Origin: JADLBR01 sp964651705
GTDB taxonomy: Bacteria; Verrucomicrobiota; Verrucomicrobiia; JADLBR01
Reading direction: 5' to 3'
Length of the DNA: 64,000 nucleotides
Assembly: GCA_964651705.1 (NCBI GenBank)
Contig: CAZYWZ010000019.1
Span: 16,635-80,634, forward strand
In this document: piece by piece, positions 7,939 through 17,161 of the stretch
Layout of the letters: the number at the start of each line of letters is the position of its first letter
Position numbering within the stretch: position 1 is the first letter of the stretch
The notes under the pieces: model-generated
Database searches by the model: none
The model's input: the letters and a program-made list of their open reading frames with translations, nothing else
Told to the model about the DNA's origin: nothing
Translations under genes and position numbers: made by a program

Positions 7939-10900
7939 TCACTCCCCCACCACGAACTCGGCGCTCCCACTCCGGCCAGATGCCAGTTCCGTGGCCTTCA
8001 CCGTCCATGCACCGAGGGCATCATTCGGCGCGATGTCGAGCGTCACACGCGCCTCGCCCTCGATCGCGGCATAGTGACCCGAGAACTCCGCGGGCCGACC
8101 GCGCGCATCCACGATCTCCAACCTCAAAGGAATGACGGCCCCGGCTGATCCGCCCCCCCCGCCGGTCACGACCGCGCGGATCGCCGCCCGTCCACCCAAG
8201 GACACCGTGGGTTTCGCCTCTACCTTCACCGCCTCGATGCGCCCCGGCAGCATCAGAAACACGCGCCCCTCGCCCGGCCCGAGCGACACGTCGAACGACA
8301 CGCCCCCGCCCGCTGTTGCGGTCGCCACCTCCCCGCGCGAAAGCAGATCGTAGGCGATGGCCCCCGCCCGCCGGACCGTCACCCTCGCTTTCGCCGGGAG
8401 GCCACGCTCCATCACTTTCCCGTGCTGCCCAACGTAGTCCCCGAACCCGCGCCGGTCGTTGATCGCAAAAATGTAATCCCCCTCCCCCGCCCGCCGGCAC
8501 CGGAGCACCACATCGGGGTTATCCGATTCGGCGAAGCGAACGTAGAAGGGATCCAGTTCCTCGCGCAGCGCGGCGGCGCGTCGTTGCAGTTCTGCCTTGT
8601 CCTTGTCGGGCGCGCCGGTGCGCGCATAGCTCGGGACCACGATGTCGGGGCAGATCGCGGGGCACAGGAATTCATCGCCCACCACGATCCCGCCCTTCCG
8701 CTGGAAGGCCTCGATGCGCGCGACAACCCCGCGGGGAAGGACGTCACACCCAGGAAGGACCAGCACCTTGAACCCCCCCAGCCCATCTCTCACGATCGTT
8801 TCCTCATACACGATCTCGGGCTGGAGCTGCGCCCACTGAAGGACGAGATGCGCGTCGGCCTCCCATTTATGGCCCCAGCCAAAGGTCCCGCGCCCGGCGA
8901 AGACATGTGACGCGAAGCTCTCCAGAAGCGCGACGTCGGCCCTTCGATCCGGAACCGCCACCAGCGTCGGGCCGAGAGGTTCGACCACATCGCGGATCAG
9001 GCCCGAGAGAACCTCGGCGGTCTGCGGGTTCGTGAACCGATAGCCGCCGTGCTCCGCCTTCACCAGAGACCCCCACCCGTGGTACATGATCCCCTGGACG
9101 GGGCGCGCGAGCTTGCACCAGAACGCCTCGCGCAAGTGATCCGGCGCGATCGTGATGAACCGCGCGTCCGGGATCTCCTTCTCCCAGGCGACCCGGGCGG
9201 ACTCTTCCTTCGGCAACTCCGGCGCGGTCTGGCTCCGATACCAGATGATCTGGGTCATCTTCATCACGCGCTGGCCCGGACTGCCCTTGGCCATCGCGAA
9301 TAACTCGTCGCACGATTGCCCCATCTTGATCGGGTCCGGATAGCTATAGGTCCATTGCGAGATCACATCCACCCCGCCACCGCTGCCCCAGATCGGCGGC
9401 ACGCGCACCGCGGGATCGAAAAATGTCCACGCTGCCGCGGCCCCGCCCGCATCGAGTCCCTCGCAAACCGCCGTGTGGGTGCGATTCCAACCATCCCCCT
9501 CGCGCCAGAACCATCGATAGTATTCCAGGATAGGATCCCCGTCCGCCACCACGCGGTCGCCGGGAAAACCCCGCAGCGTCGTGCACCTCACTCCCGCGCG
9601 ATCCCGGATCTCCCCGGGCACGTCATGGCCAGTCGCGCGCCGGAACGCATCCAGGTCATGCGGGTGAAAACAGGGCCGCGTCCGGTCCCGCACCTCCGTG
9701 TTGATGAGGGCCGCCTCCAGCGCGGGATGCCCGCCAAACGTTTTGCCCACGGACTCCCCCGTGCGCCGCGAGAAGGCGGGCACTTCGGCAAACTGCGCGC
9801 AGAGGCTCGGCTTGTCGCCGCCCTTTCCCGCCCGATCGATCCGCGCAAACTTCGGCCCCAGTGCCGCATGATCCTGCAGCCAATGCCCTGGCGACAGGGT
9901 CGCCACCACCCCGATCCCCTCGGCCAAATGCTCGTCCAACTTCCGCCGCGCCTCAGACAGCCGATCACCCGACAACGGATCCGCCTGCCCCTCCGCCGCC
10001 CATATCGCCGCATAGTCGGCCAGCCCCTGGATCTGGTGCGTGAAGCCGATCCCCTTCACTCGATCGAGTTCCCCCGTCCCCCACATCACAACCGGCATCC
10101 TCCCCGGCACCGGCCGCGGCGCGATCGCCACCTCCACGGGCAACTCCCCGCGATGCATCCGCTCGCCAGCGCGGCCCGTGACCAAAACCCGTCCCGCATA
10201 TCTCCCCGGGCGCAACGAGGCATCGACCCCCATCCCCACGGTCCGGACCGCGTCAGGCTCAAGCACACCCATCCGCACCTCCTTCTTTGGGCCAAACCCG
10301 TCGATTGAAAGCACGGCCGTGCAATCCGAAAGCCCCTCGCCCGTCTGGTTGCACACCCGGAAGCCCAGCGCCGCTCCCGGCTCCATCCTCCGAAAAGCCC
10401 ACCTCCCCTCCCCCCGCTCGATCTCCAGCCGCCCCGTGCGAAATACTTCGGCCCGCGCCAGTAGCCTCACTCCATCGATCCAACCAGAGAAACTCGCATG
10501 ATTGCTCCCGATCCTGTCGCCGATCACCAGATCCCGCTTCCCCGGACTCACCGCCCCGCGACCCGGATGCGTGGCACCTCCGAGATCGCGCCCATTCACA
10601 AAAAATCGCCCGCCGCCCGCCCCGTCATAGGCGAACGCCACGTGCACCCACTCCCCGGGGATAAGATCAAACCCGCCAGAGCCAAAATCCGCCGAATCCT
10701 CCCCGAATCCCAGTTGCGCCACGAGTCGCCACCCTCCCCCAGATGCCGGCGCCAGTTTCAGGCAGTAATCGCGGTGCGCGTCGGCCCCATCCTTGTGATA
10801 ATCGAGATACTTCTTGTCCAACAGCCACACCGATCTCTCGCCGGACAGATCCTCCTTCGCACGGATCCACATCTCGATCGTGAAGGGCCCCGACGGGCTC

Positions 10901-11220
10901 AGCGAAGCCACGCGCTTGGCCATCGCCCCGCCGCCCTGCCCGCGTTCCTCCCCGGTCCGGAAACACTCGAGACAACCGCCACCCCCCACCCCGCCGTCCC
11001 CGAACCGCGCCCGCCCGCGGACCGCAAGCGCATGCCCCCTCCCCGAGGCATCCTCCCCAGACCTCCCGGCCCCGAAATCCCAGTAGGCCAGCACCGCGAC
11101 ACCCGTCGCCTCCGCCCCCGCATACGGCACTTGCCATGGCTGTGGCCCTTCGGCCGCCAGATCGTCCGGCCCTATGGCCAGGGCCAGCGACATTACCACC
11201 CATCGGCTCCAAGCCCTCAC
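7939..11220 (-). CDS. Large exported LamG-domain glycoside-hydrolase-like protein
   Basis: A 1093-residue exported protein. GTG at 11220 overlaps the stop of the preceding gene in a GTGA tetranucleotide; an ATG ten codons in is an alternative. After a signal peptide, residues about 40-270 form a LamG/concanavalin-like lectin domain (GPFTIEMWIRA...WVHVAFAYDG...FFVNGRDLGG...IDGVRLLARA). Then come a beta-sandwich linker and a long central region resembling a TIM-barrel glycosidase (PVVMWGTGEL..., about 375-700). Next is a domain like the beta-galactosidase trimerisation fold (FKVLVLPGCDVLPRGVVARI, about 800-880) and C-terminal beta-sandwiches. I cannot place catalytic acids or a GH family with certainty. 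Context suggests action on exogenous glycans. Confidence 0.7.
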   Translation of the reverse strand: MRAWSRWVVMSLALAIGPDDLAAEGPQPWQVPYAGAEATGVAVLAYWDFGAGRSGEDASGRGHALAVRGRARFGDGGVGGGGCLECFRTGEERGQGGGAMAKRVASLSPSGPFTIEMWIRAKEDLSGERSVWLLDKKYLDYHKDGADAHRDYCLKLAPASGGGWRLVAQLGFGEDSADFGSGGFDLIPGEWVHVAFAYDGAGGGRFFVNGRDLGGATHPGRGAVSPGKRDLVIGDRIGSNHASFSGWIDGVRLLARAEVFRTGRLEIERGEGRWAFRRMEPGAALGFRVCNQTGEGLSDCTAVLSIDGFGPKKEVRMGVLEPDAVRTVGMGVDASLRPGRYAGRVLVTGRAGERMHRGELPVEVAIAPRPVPGRMPVVMWGTGELDRVKGIGFTHQIQGLADYAAIWAAEGQADPLSGDRLSEARRKLDEHLAEGIGVVATLSPGHWLQDHAALGPKFARIDRAGKGGDKPSLCAQFAEVPAFSRRTGESVGKTFGGHPALEAALINTEVRDRTRPCFHPHDLDAFRRATGHDVPGEIRDRAGVRCTTLRGFPGDRVVADGDPILEYYRWFWREGDGWNRTHTAVCEGLDAGGAAAAWTFFDPAVRVPPIWGSGGGVDVISQWTYSYPDPIKMGQSCDELFAMAKGSPGQRVMKMTQIIWYRSQTAPELPKEESARVAWEKEIPDARFITIAPDHLREAFWCKLARPVQGIMYHGWGSLVKAEHGGYRFTNPQTAEVLSGLIRDVVEPLGPTLVAVPDRRADVALLESFASHVFAGRGTFGWGHKWEADAHLVLQWAQLQPEIVYEETIVRDGLGGFKVLVLPGCDVLPRGVVARIEAFQRKGGIVVGDEFLCPAICPDIVVPSYARTGAPDKDKAELQRRAAALREELDPFYVRFAESDNPDVVLRCRRAGEGDYIFAINDRRGFGDYVGQHGKVMERGLPAKARVTVRRAGAIAYDLLSRGEVATATAGGGVSFDVSLGPGEGRVFLMLPGRIEAVKVEAKPTVSLGGRAAIRAVVTGGGGGSAGAVIPLRLEIVDARGRPAEFSGHYAAIEGEARVTLDIAPNDALGAWTVKATELASGRSGSAEFVVGE

Positions 11221-12236
11221 TCCAACACCTCGATCCGCACCGGCTTCCAGATCCCGCCCGCCGCCCCCGAATCATGCACCCGCACCACCAGGCAGTTCTT
11301 CGCCCCCCAGCGGATCTCTGAGCTCACGTCGAGCCGGAACGCCCGATTCCATCCCGCCTTTCCCAAGTCATGCGCCCCGACGAATTCACCGTTAACCCAT
11401 ACCCACGCCGCCTCGTCTACCCCGTCGAACGCCAGATCCACCGCGGCCATCTTAGCCGGCTTCGCCGGCGCCTCAAACGCCAGCCGATACCACCCCACGC
11501 CGTCATACGCGTGTCCCTGATCCTCCCAGCTCTTACCCACCTCGATCCCGCCCCAGCCTCCCCCGGCCCCCTTCTCCAAAAACCAACCCCGCAGATGACC
11601 CACGTCTCCCGGATCCAGCCGAAACCCCCAACCGCCCCGTGGCAATTCCACCACCCGCGCCACCCGCACGTCGTGATCGTAATCCTTCCGGTCCCGCAAG
11701 GAGATGTTCTCCCGATAGAAGGGGAACAGCGCGGCCGCCGCGACCTCGCGGATCGCCGAATCGGCGTCTCCCCTCGCCGCCAACAGTAGCGATGTTTCCT
11801 TCTCCCCACGTGGCTCTCGAGCGATCAGCCAATCCACCGCCACCCGGCGCACCGCCGCGTCCCGGTCCGCGAGCGCGCGCTCCACCCACCCCAGTGCCCC
11901 CTCAGGACGCATCCCGCAAAGCGCCCGTAGCGCCGTCCGTCGCACCAGGGCATCGCCGTTACCCAACCCCTCCACAAGCGCCCCTTCCGCCGCCACCCCG
12001 CTCACCGCCAATAGCCTCGCCGCCGTGCGGCGCACCACCGCATTCCCGTCCCGCAATCCCATCGCCAATTCCCCTATCGCCCCATCCTCCGCCGCGCGAA
12101 GCAAAGCCTCCCGCCGCCCCGATTCACCCGCGCCGAAAACCCCCAGACACCCCAGCAAAAATACCCAAGCCGCCGCGGCCCCAACCACCAACCCCCCGCA
12201 CGCGCGCACCCGCCTTTCCATTCCCGCGCCACTCAC
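11217..12236 (-). CDS. Exported HEAT-repeat protein with sugar-binding jelly-roll domain
   Basis: A 339-residue protein with a hydrophobic export signal (about 15-36). It has four HEAT-like repeats (about 45-185; VRRTAARLLAVSG, VRRTALRALCG, VRRVAVDWLI) and then a GH2-type sugar-binding jelly roll (about 225-339). The latter contains GVGWYRLAFEAP, AWVWVNGEFVGAHDLG and CLVVRVHDSGAAGGIWKPV, as in the N-terminal domain of beta-galactosidases. No catalytic barrel follows in the same chain. GTG 12236 overlaps the upstream stop as GTGA and the gene's own stop overlaps the next GTG the same way. ATG 12221 is an alternative start. The coupling to the LamG protein suggests a two-protein glycan-binding system. 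Confidence 0.75.
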   Translation of the reverse strand: MSGAGMERRVRACGGLVVGAAAAWVFLLGCLGVFGAGESGRREALLRAAEDGAIGELAMGLRDGNAVVRRTAARLLAVSGVAAEGALVEGLGNGDALVRRTALRALCGMRPEGALGWVERALADRDAAVRRVAVDWLIAREPRGEKETSLLLAARGDADSAIREVAAAALFPFYRENISLRDRKDYDHDVRVARVVELPRGGWGFRLDPGDVGHLRGWFLEKGAGGGWGGIEVGKSWEDQGHAYDGVGWYRLAFEAPAKPAKMAAVDLAFDGVDEAAWVWVNGEFVGAHDLGKAGWNRAFRLDVSSEIRWGAKNCLVVRVHDSGAAGGIWKPVRIEVLE

Positions 12237-12631
12237 TCCGCAAATACTCGCGCCCTCCCCGCCTTCACCACGGACCGCCGCCGCTTCGATTCCACCAGCC
12301 GCCGCTTCAATCCCGCCGGCCGCGGCCGATTCCTCCGCCTCACCTTCTCCAAGTCCTTCCGCAACCGCAACGCCGCCTCGTGCATCCGGTGCACCACCGC
12401 GCGCAAGATCCTCTGCCGCGCGATCGCACGGTTCAATGCCTGCGACCGCGAATCCCGAACCGTCACCGATAACCCGCTTGGATAATGCCGCATCGTCACC
12501 GACGTCGACACTTTGTTCACGTTCTGACCCCCGGGCCCAGAGGATCGTGCAAACGTCTCCTCAAAATCCGCCAGCTTCAACCCCAGCTTCTCGCACCGCA
12601 ATTCGAACGTCTCCGGGCTCAGGCCGATCAT
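12233..12631 (-). CDS. Peptide-chain-release-factor-like protein (GGQ domain)
   Basis: About 132 residues, essentially only the RF-1 domain: SSGPGGQNVNKVSTSV carries the catalytic GGQ that triggers peptidyl-tRNA hydrolysis in the ribosomal centre, followed by an Arg/Lys-rich tail (LKRRLVESKRRRSVVKAGRA). It lacks the codon-recognition domain of RF1/RF2, like ArfB/YaeJ-type rescue factors, so stalled-ribosome rescue is a plausible role. The start is uncertain: ATG 12631 has no good ribosome site, while GTG 12640 lies about 10 bases after GGAGGGG and would add three residues. It heads a unit whose next two genes encode exported glycan-related proteins, an odd combination. Confidence 0.8.
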   Translation of the reverse strand: MIGLSPETFELRCEKLGLKLADFEETFARSSGPGGQNVNKVSTSVTMRHYPSGLSVTVRDSRSQALNRAIARQRILRAVVHRMHEAALRLRKDLEKVRRRNRPRPAGLKRRLVESKRRRSVVKAGRARVFAE

Positions 12632-12818
12632 AGGCAACACTATGCCACATCCCCCTCCCATCCTCCACAAACTTTCATCCATCTGCGCCAAAGAACCCCA
12701 AAATTGTCCGACGTTGTTCCATTTCGAGACATCCCGCCGCCCATTGTAAGTCACGATGAGTTTCGAATTGTTCCTCGATTCGCGCTCCCCGTCGGTCCCC
12801 CACCCCGCCACGGGGCGA

Positions 12819-12903
12819 GTTCACACCCCTGCCGCCCGACACAGGCGGCCTACAAAAATTGTAGGGCGTCTGTGCCAGACGCCACCGGGGGGAAGTTTCT
12901 GGC
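12819..12903 (+). repeat. Family A interspersed palindromic repeat, copy 2
   Basis: CCGACACAGGCGG hairpin, core CTACAAAAATTGTAG (itself a palindrome), then GGCGTCTGTGCCAGACGCC hairpin and GGAAGTTTCTGG end. A following GC-rich segment leads to TCATTCCTGTGGAAACT, a flank also seen around copies 1, 3 and 5. Same orientation as copy 1. Confidence 0.8.
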
Positions 12904-13021
12904 CCAGCCCCGCCGCCGGCGCGGGGGCGCGCCGCGTCATTCCTGTGGAAACTCCCCAAGGCGAGTCGGCATCCCTGTGCTGCATGCAGCCCCAATGGGC
13001 GCCGCGCGCGGGACGCGAACC

Positions 13022-13154
13022 TTGGACTGCGGTGGCAGAGCCCCGCCAGGGGCGGCGACACCGCTTTAGCCCCGCGTGGAACGCGGCGTGGGCCTCGGCG
13101 GCCGCTCCCGGCTCCGCCGGACGACAAAGCGGCGTCGTTGCCGCCGCACTCCAA
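13022..13154. repeat. Family D element with terminal inverted repeats (MITE-like)
   Basis: Bounded by TTGGACTGCGGTGGCA (13022-13037) and its inverted counterpart TGCCGCCGCACTCCAA (13139-13154), 14 of 16 positions matching. A second inner pair matches at 12 of 15 (13053-13067 with 13126-13140). No coding capacity. Related copies: 29887-30007 and, diverged, 519-668. The form is that of a miniature inverted-repeat element, but no target duplication or transposase is visible. Confidence 0.65.
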
Positions 13155-13400
13155 AAGTCCGCGCTCCCCCGCCTTGGACTGCGGCAGTCTGACTGCAGCC
13201 TTCGAAGCGTCCTGAGCGCGAGGTGCGGTTCGCTGTCCAGCGCTCGTCCGGGGCCGCCTTGGAAGGCGCACGTCGGACTTGCACACCCCAAAGAGTGCGG
13301 CCCGGCGCAGTCCGGATCCTGGATTGATTCAACACTCTTGCTGCTAGCGTGTTATGGATTGAACCCTAGGTTTCTCGGCAATGAAGTTTCTGGCTAGATC

Positions 13401-13525
13401 CCGTGCCCAGCACGCGGGGCACCACCGGGGCGGAAAATGGTAGGCTGCGCCTTGGCGCACACGGACGTTCGATTCGGCAGCGTGCGCCAAGGCGCAGCCT
13501 ACGTCGCGACCCAATTTTCGAGTCA
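13401..13525. repeat. Family C long-hairpin repeat, copy 1
   Basis: A perfect 21-bp stem (13440-13460 and 13482-13502, arm GTAGGCTGCGCCTTGGCGCAC) with a 21-base loop, flanked on the left by GCGGGGCACCACCGGGGCGG and on the right by CGACCCAATTTTCGAGTCA. The last three bases are the stop codon of the reverse-strand permease gene. Copy 2 is at 45153-45278; flanks agree in orientation but the loop is reverse-complemented. May serve as the permease terminator. Confidence 0.85.
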
Positions 13526-15127
13526 GAGGCTCGCGTTGAGCAGCGTCACCAGCCCGATGATCGCCGCCAGCAGGATGCTGTGGCCCAGGGTGAACCGGAA
13601 CAATTTGCCCTCCTGCGAGCTCGCCATGCCAGTCGCCGCGGCGGCGACCGCGATGCTCTGCAGGCTGATCATCTTGCCCATCACCCCACCGCTGGAGTTG
13701 GCCGCCGCCATCAGGACCGGGTCGATGCCGAGCGTCCCGGCCGTGACCGCCTGAAGGTTCCCAAACAAGGCGTTCGCCGAGGTGTCGCTCCCGGTCAGGA
13801 AGACGCCTAGCCACCCGAGCAACGCGCTGAAGAACGGGAATGCCTGGCCCGTCATCGCGAACGCGAGCCCCAGCGTCGCCGTCGCGCCCGAATAATTCAT
13901 CAGGAAAGCCAGCGCAAGCACCGAGGCGATCGTCACCATGGGCAGCGCCAGTTGGCGCGCGGTCGCGACGATCACCCCGCCCAGTGCGGCGGGGCGCATC
14001 CCCAGCAGCGCCGCAGAAACGAGCGCCGCAAAAAGGCACGCCGTCCCCGATGCCGCGAGCCACTCGAATTGGTAGACCGCCGGATAGGCCGTTGGCGAAG
14101 CCACCACCGGGGGCACTCGCTCGATGCACCCGTGCAATCCCGGCCATGGGACCGCCACGCTCGCCCGCCCCAGCCAACCCTTGCCCAAACCCCAGGCCAG
14201 CACCATCACCACCAAGACCGCGTACGGGGCCCAGGCCCGAAGCAGCACGGGGCCCGCGTGGCGCCTCACCTCCCCGCCCTCGACCGCGTGATGCCCCTCC
14301 AGGTCGAAAGCGTCCGCCGGTCGCCAGAATCGCATCAGCGCCAATAGCGCACCCATCGCCGCCAGCGAACCCAGGATATCCGTCAGCTGCGGCCCGATGT
14401 GCCGCGACACGAAAAACTGCATCGCCGCGAAGGATCCGCCGCACGCGAGCGCCGCGGGCCACACGCCCTTGAGCGCCCGCCACCCACCCATTACGGCCAG
14501 GAGATACGCCGGGATGAAGAGGCTCACGGGCGCGCAGAGTTGCCCCACCTTCGCGCTCAGTTGATCGACCGGAAGCCCGGTCACTGTCCCCAGCGTCAGG
14601 ATCGGTGTGCCGATCGAGCCAAAAGCCACGGGCGCCGTGTTCGCCAGCAGGCAGATCCCCGCCGCGTAGAATGGCGAAAATCCCAGGCCCGTCAGCATTG
14701 CCGCCGCCACCGCCACCGGCGTCCCGAAACCCGCGGCCCCCTCGATGAATGCCCCGAACGCAAAGGCGATCAGCAACGCCTGCAGCCGCCGGTCATCCGT
14801 TATGCCCCCCACCGAATCTTTGACGATCTCGAACTGCCCCGTCTCCACCGTGATCCGGTACAAGAGGATCGCGTTGAACACCACCCAGCCAATGGGAAAC
14901 ATCCCAAACACCGCGCCCAGCCCCGCCGCTGACGCCGCCAGCGCCACGGGCATCCCATAGACCAGCACCGCCACCAGCGCCGCCGCCACCAGCCCCAGCA
15001 GCGCCGACACCCACGCCGGTCGCCGCATCACACCCAGCAGCACCAGCAGCGCCACCAGCGGGGACGACGCCACCAGCGCCGACCAGCCCACGCTGTCCCA
15101 CACTGGCGCGTAGCCCTGCTGCCACAT
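13523..15127 (-). CDS. lctP: Lactate/glycolate permease, LctP family
   Basis: A 534-residue transporter with about 12-14 membrane spans throughout. Family signatures are clear: FGAFIEGAAGFGTPVAVAAA near residue 125 and NSSGGVMGKMISLQSIAVAA near 485. The protein imports L-lactate or glycolate with protons across the inner membrane. Length is normal for the family (about 530-560). ATG 15127 starts MWQQGYAPV; the ribosome site is unconvincing (GAAGGG abuts the ATG), and further upstream codons are not family-like. The TGA stop is the end of a family C repeat arm. No lactate dehydrogenase lies next to it, so the carboxylate could be lactate or glycolate. Confidence 0.85.
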   Translation of the reverse strand: MWQQGYAPVWDSVGWSALVASSPLVALLVLLGVMRRPAWVSALLGLVAAALVAVLVYGMPVALAASAAGLGAVFGMFPIGWVVFNAILLYRITVETGQFEIVKDSVGGITDDRRLQALLIAFAFGAFIEGAAGFGTPVAVAAAMLTGLGFSPFYAAGICLLANTAPVAFGSIGTPILTLGTVTGLPVDQLSAKVGQLCAPVSLFIPAYLLAVMGGWRALKGVWPAALACGGSFAAMQFFVSRHIGPQLTDILGSLAAMGALLALMRFWRPADAFDLEGHHAVEGGEVRRHAGPVLLRAWAPYAVLVVMVLAWGLGKGWLGRASVAVPWPGLHGCIERVPPVVASPTAYPAVYQFEWLAASGTACLFAALVSAALLGMRPAALGGVIVATARQLALPMVTIASVLALAFLMNYSGATATLGLAFAMTGQAFPFFSALLGWLGVFLTGSDTSANALFGNLQAVTAGTLGIDPVLMAAANSSGGVMGKMISLQSIAVAAAATGMASSQEGKLFRFTLGHSILLAAIIGLVTLLNASL

Positions 15128-15264
15128 CCCTTCTTTGTACCCGCCGCATCGTCCCAACGAAAGCGCCAAGTCAATCCGGGCCCTCGCCACGGGCGCAAAA
15201 GAAATGCATTTCCGACGCCGGCCCAGGCGATATCGTTCTCACCGGTGCCTCACCGGGCGTTTCT

Positions 15265-16968
15265 ATGACGAGCCATCCCATTGCCGCGACGATCCTGATG
15301 ACCCTCGTTTCCGGCGTCATCGCCGTGCCTCCGGCCGCCGCGTCCGACGGCCGCGCACCCCACCCCGGCGCGCCAAGGACCGGCTCCTGGGGCGACCAGG
15401 GCGACGGGACTTACCGCAATCCCATCCTCAATGCCGATTACCCCGACGTCGATATCGAGCGCGCCGGCGACACCTACTACCTCATCACTTCCTCGATGCA
15501 CTACGCACCCGGGATGACCATCGCCGAATCCCGCGATCTGGTGAATTGGAGGCTGATCGGCCATGTCTTCGAGAAGCTCACCTGGCATCCGCGATACCAC
15601 TGGGACCAGATGCGCGGTTCCGCCTTTGGCGTCTGGGCCGGCGACCTCGCCTTCCACGATGGCACCTGGTTTTGCTATTTCATCGATGCCAAGCACGGCC
15701 TCTACGTCTCGACCGCAAAGGACATCCGCGGCCCCTGGACGGAGGCCAAGCTCATGTTGGCCAGGGAGAACTGGACCGATCCGGCGGTCTTCTGGGACGA
15801 TGAGACCCGCCAGGCCTATCTGATCTGCAACTACGGAAAGACCCCCGAGCTTAAAGATACCCACGAGAGCGAAACCCGCTTGTTCCGGATGGCCTGGGAC
15901 GGGCTTTCTCTCGCCGACCAGGGCAAGGGCATCTATCGCGGCACCGGCGCCGAGGCCGCCAAGATCTACAAGCGGGGAGGCACCTGGTACATCTTCCTGA
16001 TCCAATGGATGCCGCACCCCGGCACCGGGCATCGCGATCGCAAACAGCTCGTGCTCCGGGGCCCCTCGCCATACGGGCCGTTCGAGGAACGGATTGTCAT
16101 GGAGATGGGCAACGGCGTGAACCGCCCCGCGTGCCAGGGCGCGCTGGTCCAGGCGCCGGATGGCTCGTGGTGGTATTCACACCAACTCGTGCAAGAGGAC
16201 GAGCGCAGCGGCGGCCGCAAGGGCGGCGCCTCCTACGGCGGACGACCCCAGCACCTGATCCCGGTCCGATGGGAGGATGGCTGGCCCGTCATGGGCACCG
16301 ACCCCGACGGCAACGGCATCGGCAACACCGTCCTCCACCACAAGAAACCGATCGATGGTTTCCCGATAACGGCACCCCAGACCGACGACTCCTTCGACGC
16401 ACCAGCCCTCGGCCCCCAATGGCAATGGCACCACAATCCCAAGGACAGCCACTGGTCCCTGGCAGAGCGCCCGGGTTGGCTCCGGCTGAAGGCCAGCATC
16501 CCGGTGGCCCAGGGCGGCTTCTGGAATGCCGCCAACACCATCTCCCAGCGACTCATGGGCACCACCCGCGGCGAGGCCACTGCCAAACTGGATCTCGCCG
16601 GCGCCAGGCCCGGCATGCGCGCCGGCTTCTGCCATCACTCCGGACAATTCGTCCTGCTCGGCGTCCGCGTCGGCCCCAATGGTGAACGCCGCCTCGAGTT
16701 CAACCACAACGGCAAGATCACCGATGGTCCCGAACTTCCCGGCGACACCCTCTTCATCCGCACGACCATCGTGGGGCCGATGGCACGCTACGCATTCAGC
16801 CTCGACGGCACCACTTGGAGCGATTTCGGGCCGGAGTTTCCGTTGATCTTTGGCCGGTGGAAGGGCGACCGCCTCGGGTTCTACTGCTGGAACGACACCG
16901 CGGAAGCCGGGCATCTCGACATTGACTGGTTCGGCTACGATTACGACGGGCCAAAGGGCGCCCCCTGA
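15265..16968 (+). CDS. Exported GH43-family glycosidase (beta-xylosidase/arabinosidase type)
   Basis: A 567-residue enzyme with a signal peptide (about 1-27). The five-bladed propeller domain (about 48-350) shows the three GH43 acids. The base Asp is in YPDVDI (Asp61), the pKa-modulating Asp in WTDPAVFWDD (about 173) and the general acid Glu in GTGAEAAKIYKRGG (about 232). The remainder (about 375-560) is a beta-sandwich of the kind that follows many GH43 domains. Expected reaction: hydrolysis of arabinose- or xylose-containing side chains in the periplasm or outside; subfamily not assignable by eye. Monocistronic: the permease is divergent and the next gene is 190 bases away. Confidence 0.85.
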   Translation: MTSHPIAATILMTLVSGVIAVPPAAASDGRAPHPGAPRTGSWGDQGDGTYRNPILNADYPDVDIERAGDTYYLITSSMHYAPGMTIAESRDLVNWRLIGHVFEKLTWHPRYHWDQMRGSAFGVWAGDLAFHDGTWFCYFIDAKHGLYVSTAKDIRGPWTEAKLMLARENWTDPAVFWDDETRQAYLICNYGKTPELKDTHESETRLFRMAWDGLSLADQGKGIYRGTGAEAAKIYKRGGTWYIFLIQWMPHPGTGHRDRKQLVLRGPSPYGPFEERIVMEMGNGVNRPACQGALVQAPDGSWWYSHQLVQEDERSGGRKGGASYGGRPQHLIPVRWEDGWPVMGTDPDGNGIGNTVLHHKKPIDGFPITAPQTDDSFDAPALGPQWQWHHNPKDSHWSLAERPGWLRLKASIPVAQGGFWNAANTISQRLMGTTRGEATAKLDLAGARPGMRAGFCHHSGQFVLLGVRVGPNGERRLEFNHNGKITDGPELPGDTLFIRTTIVGPMARYAFSLDGTTWSDFGPEFPLIFGRWKGDRLGFYCWNDTAEAGHLDIDWFGYDYDGPKGAP

Positions 16969-17161
16969 CGCTTGAGGCGCCAAAACGCGCACCCCCCACT
17001 CTTTTCGGGAATTGATGGCCCTCCCCAGGACGCCGTCGGCTCGAAAATTCGAAACGCGACCAAACGCCCGTGGCGAGGCCCCTCCGGGCTTCATCCCCCA
17101 CGCAATTTTTCCTAGGCATCACACTTGCGGCACGCCAGAAGTCGCCGATCCTTACGCCTCT

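Larger units (their letters stand above)
12641..13522. other. Non-coding island of mixed repeats
   Basis: Almost 900 bases without a credible gene. It holds a family A repeat (about 12819-12903), a family D element with terminal inverted repeats (13022-13154), a second partial family D start near 13175 (TTGGACTGCGGCAG) and a family C hairpin repeat at its right end (13401-13525). The stretch 13200-13400 is GC-rich but shows no recognisable signal. Confidence 0.7.
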
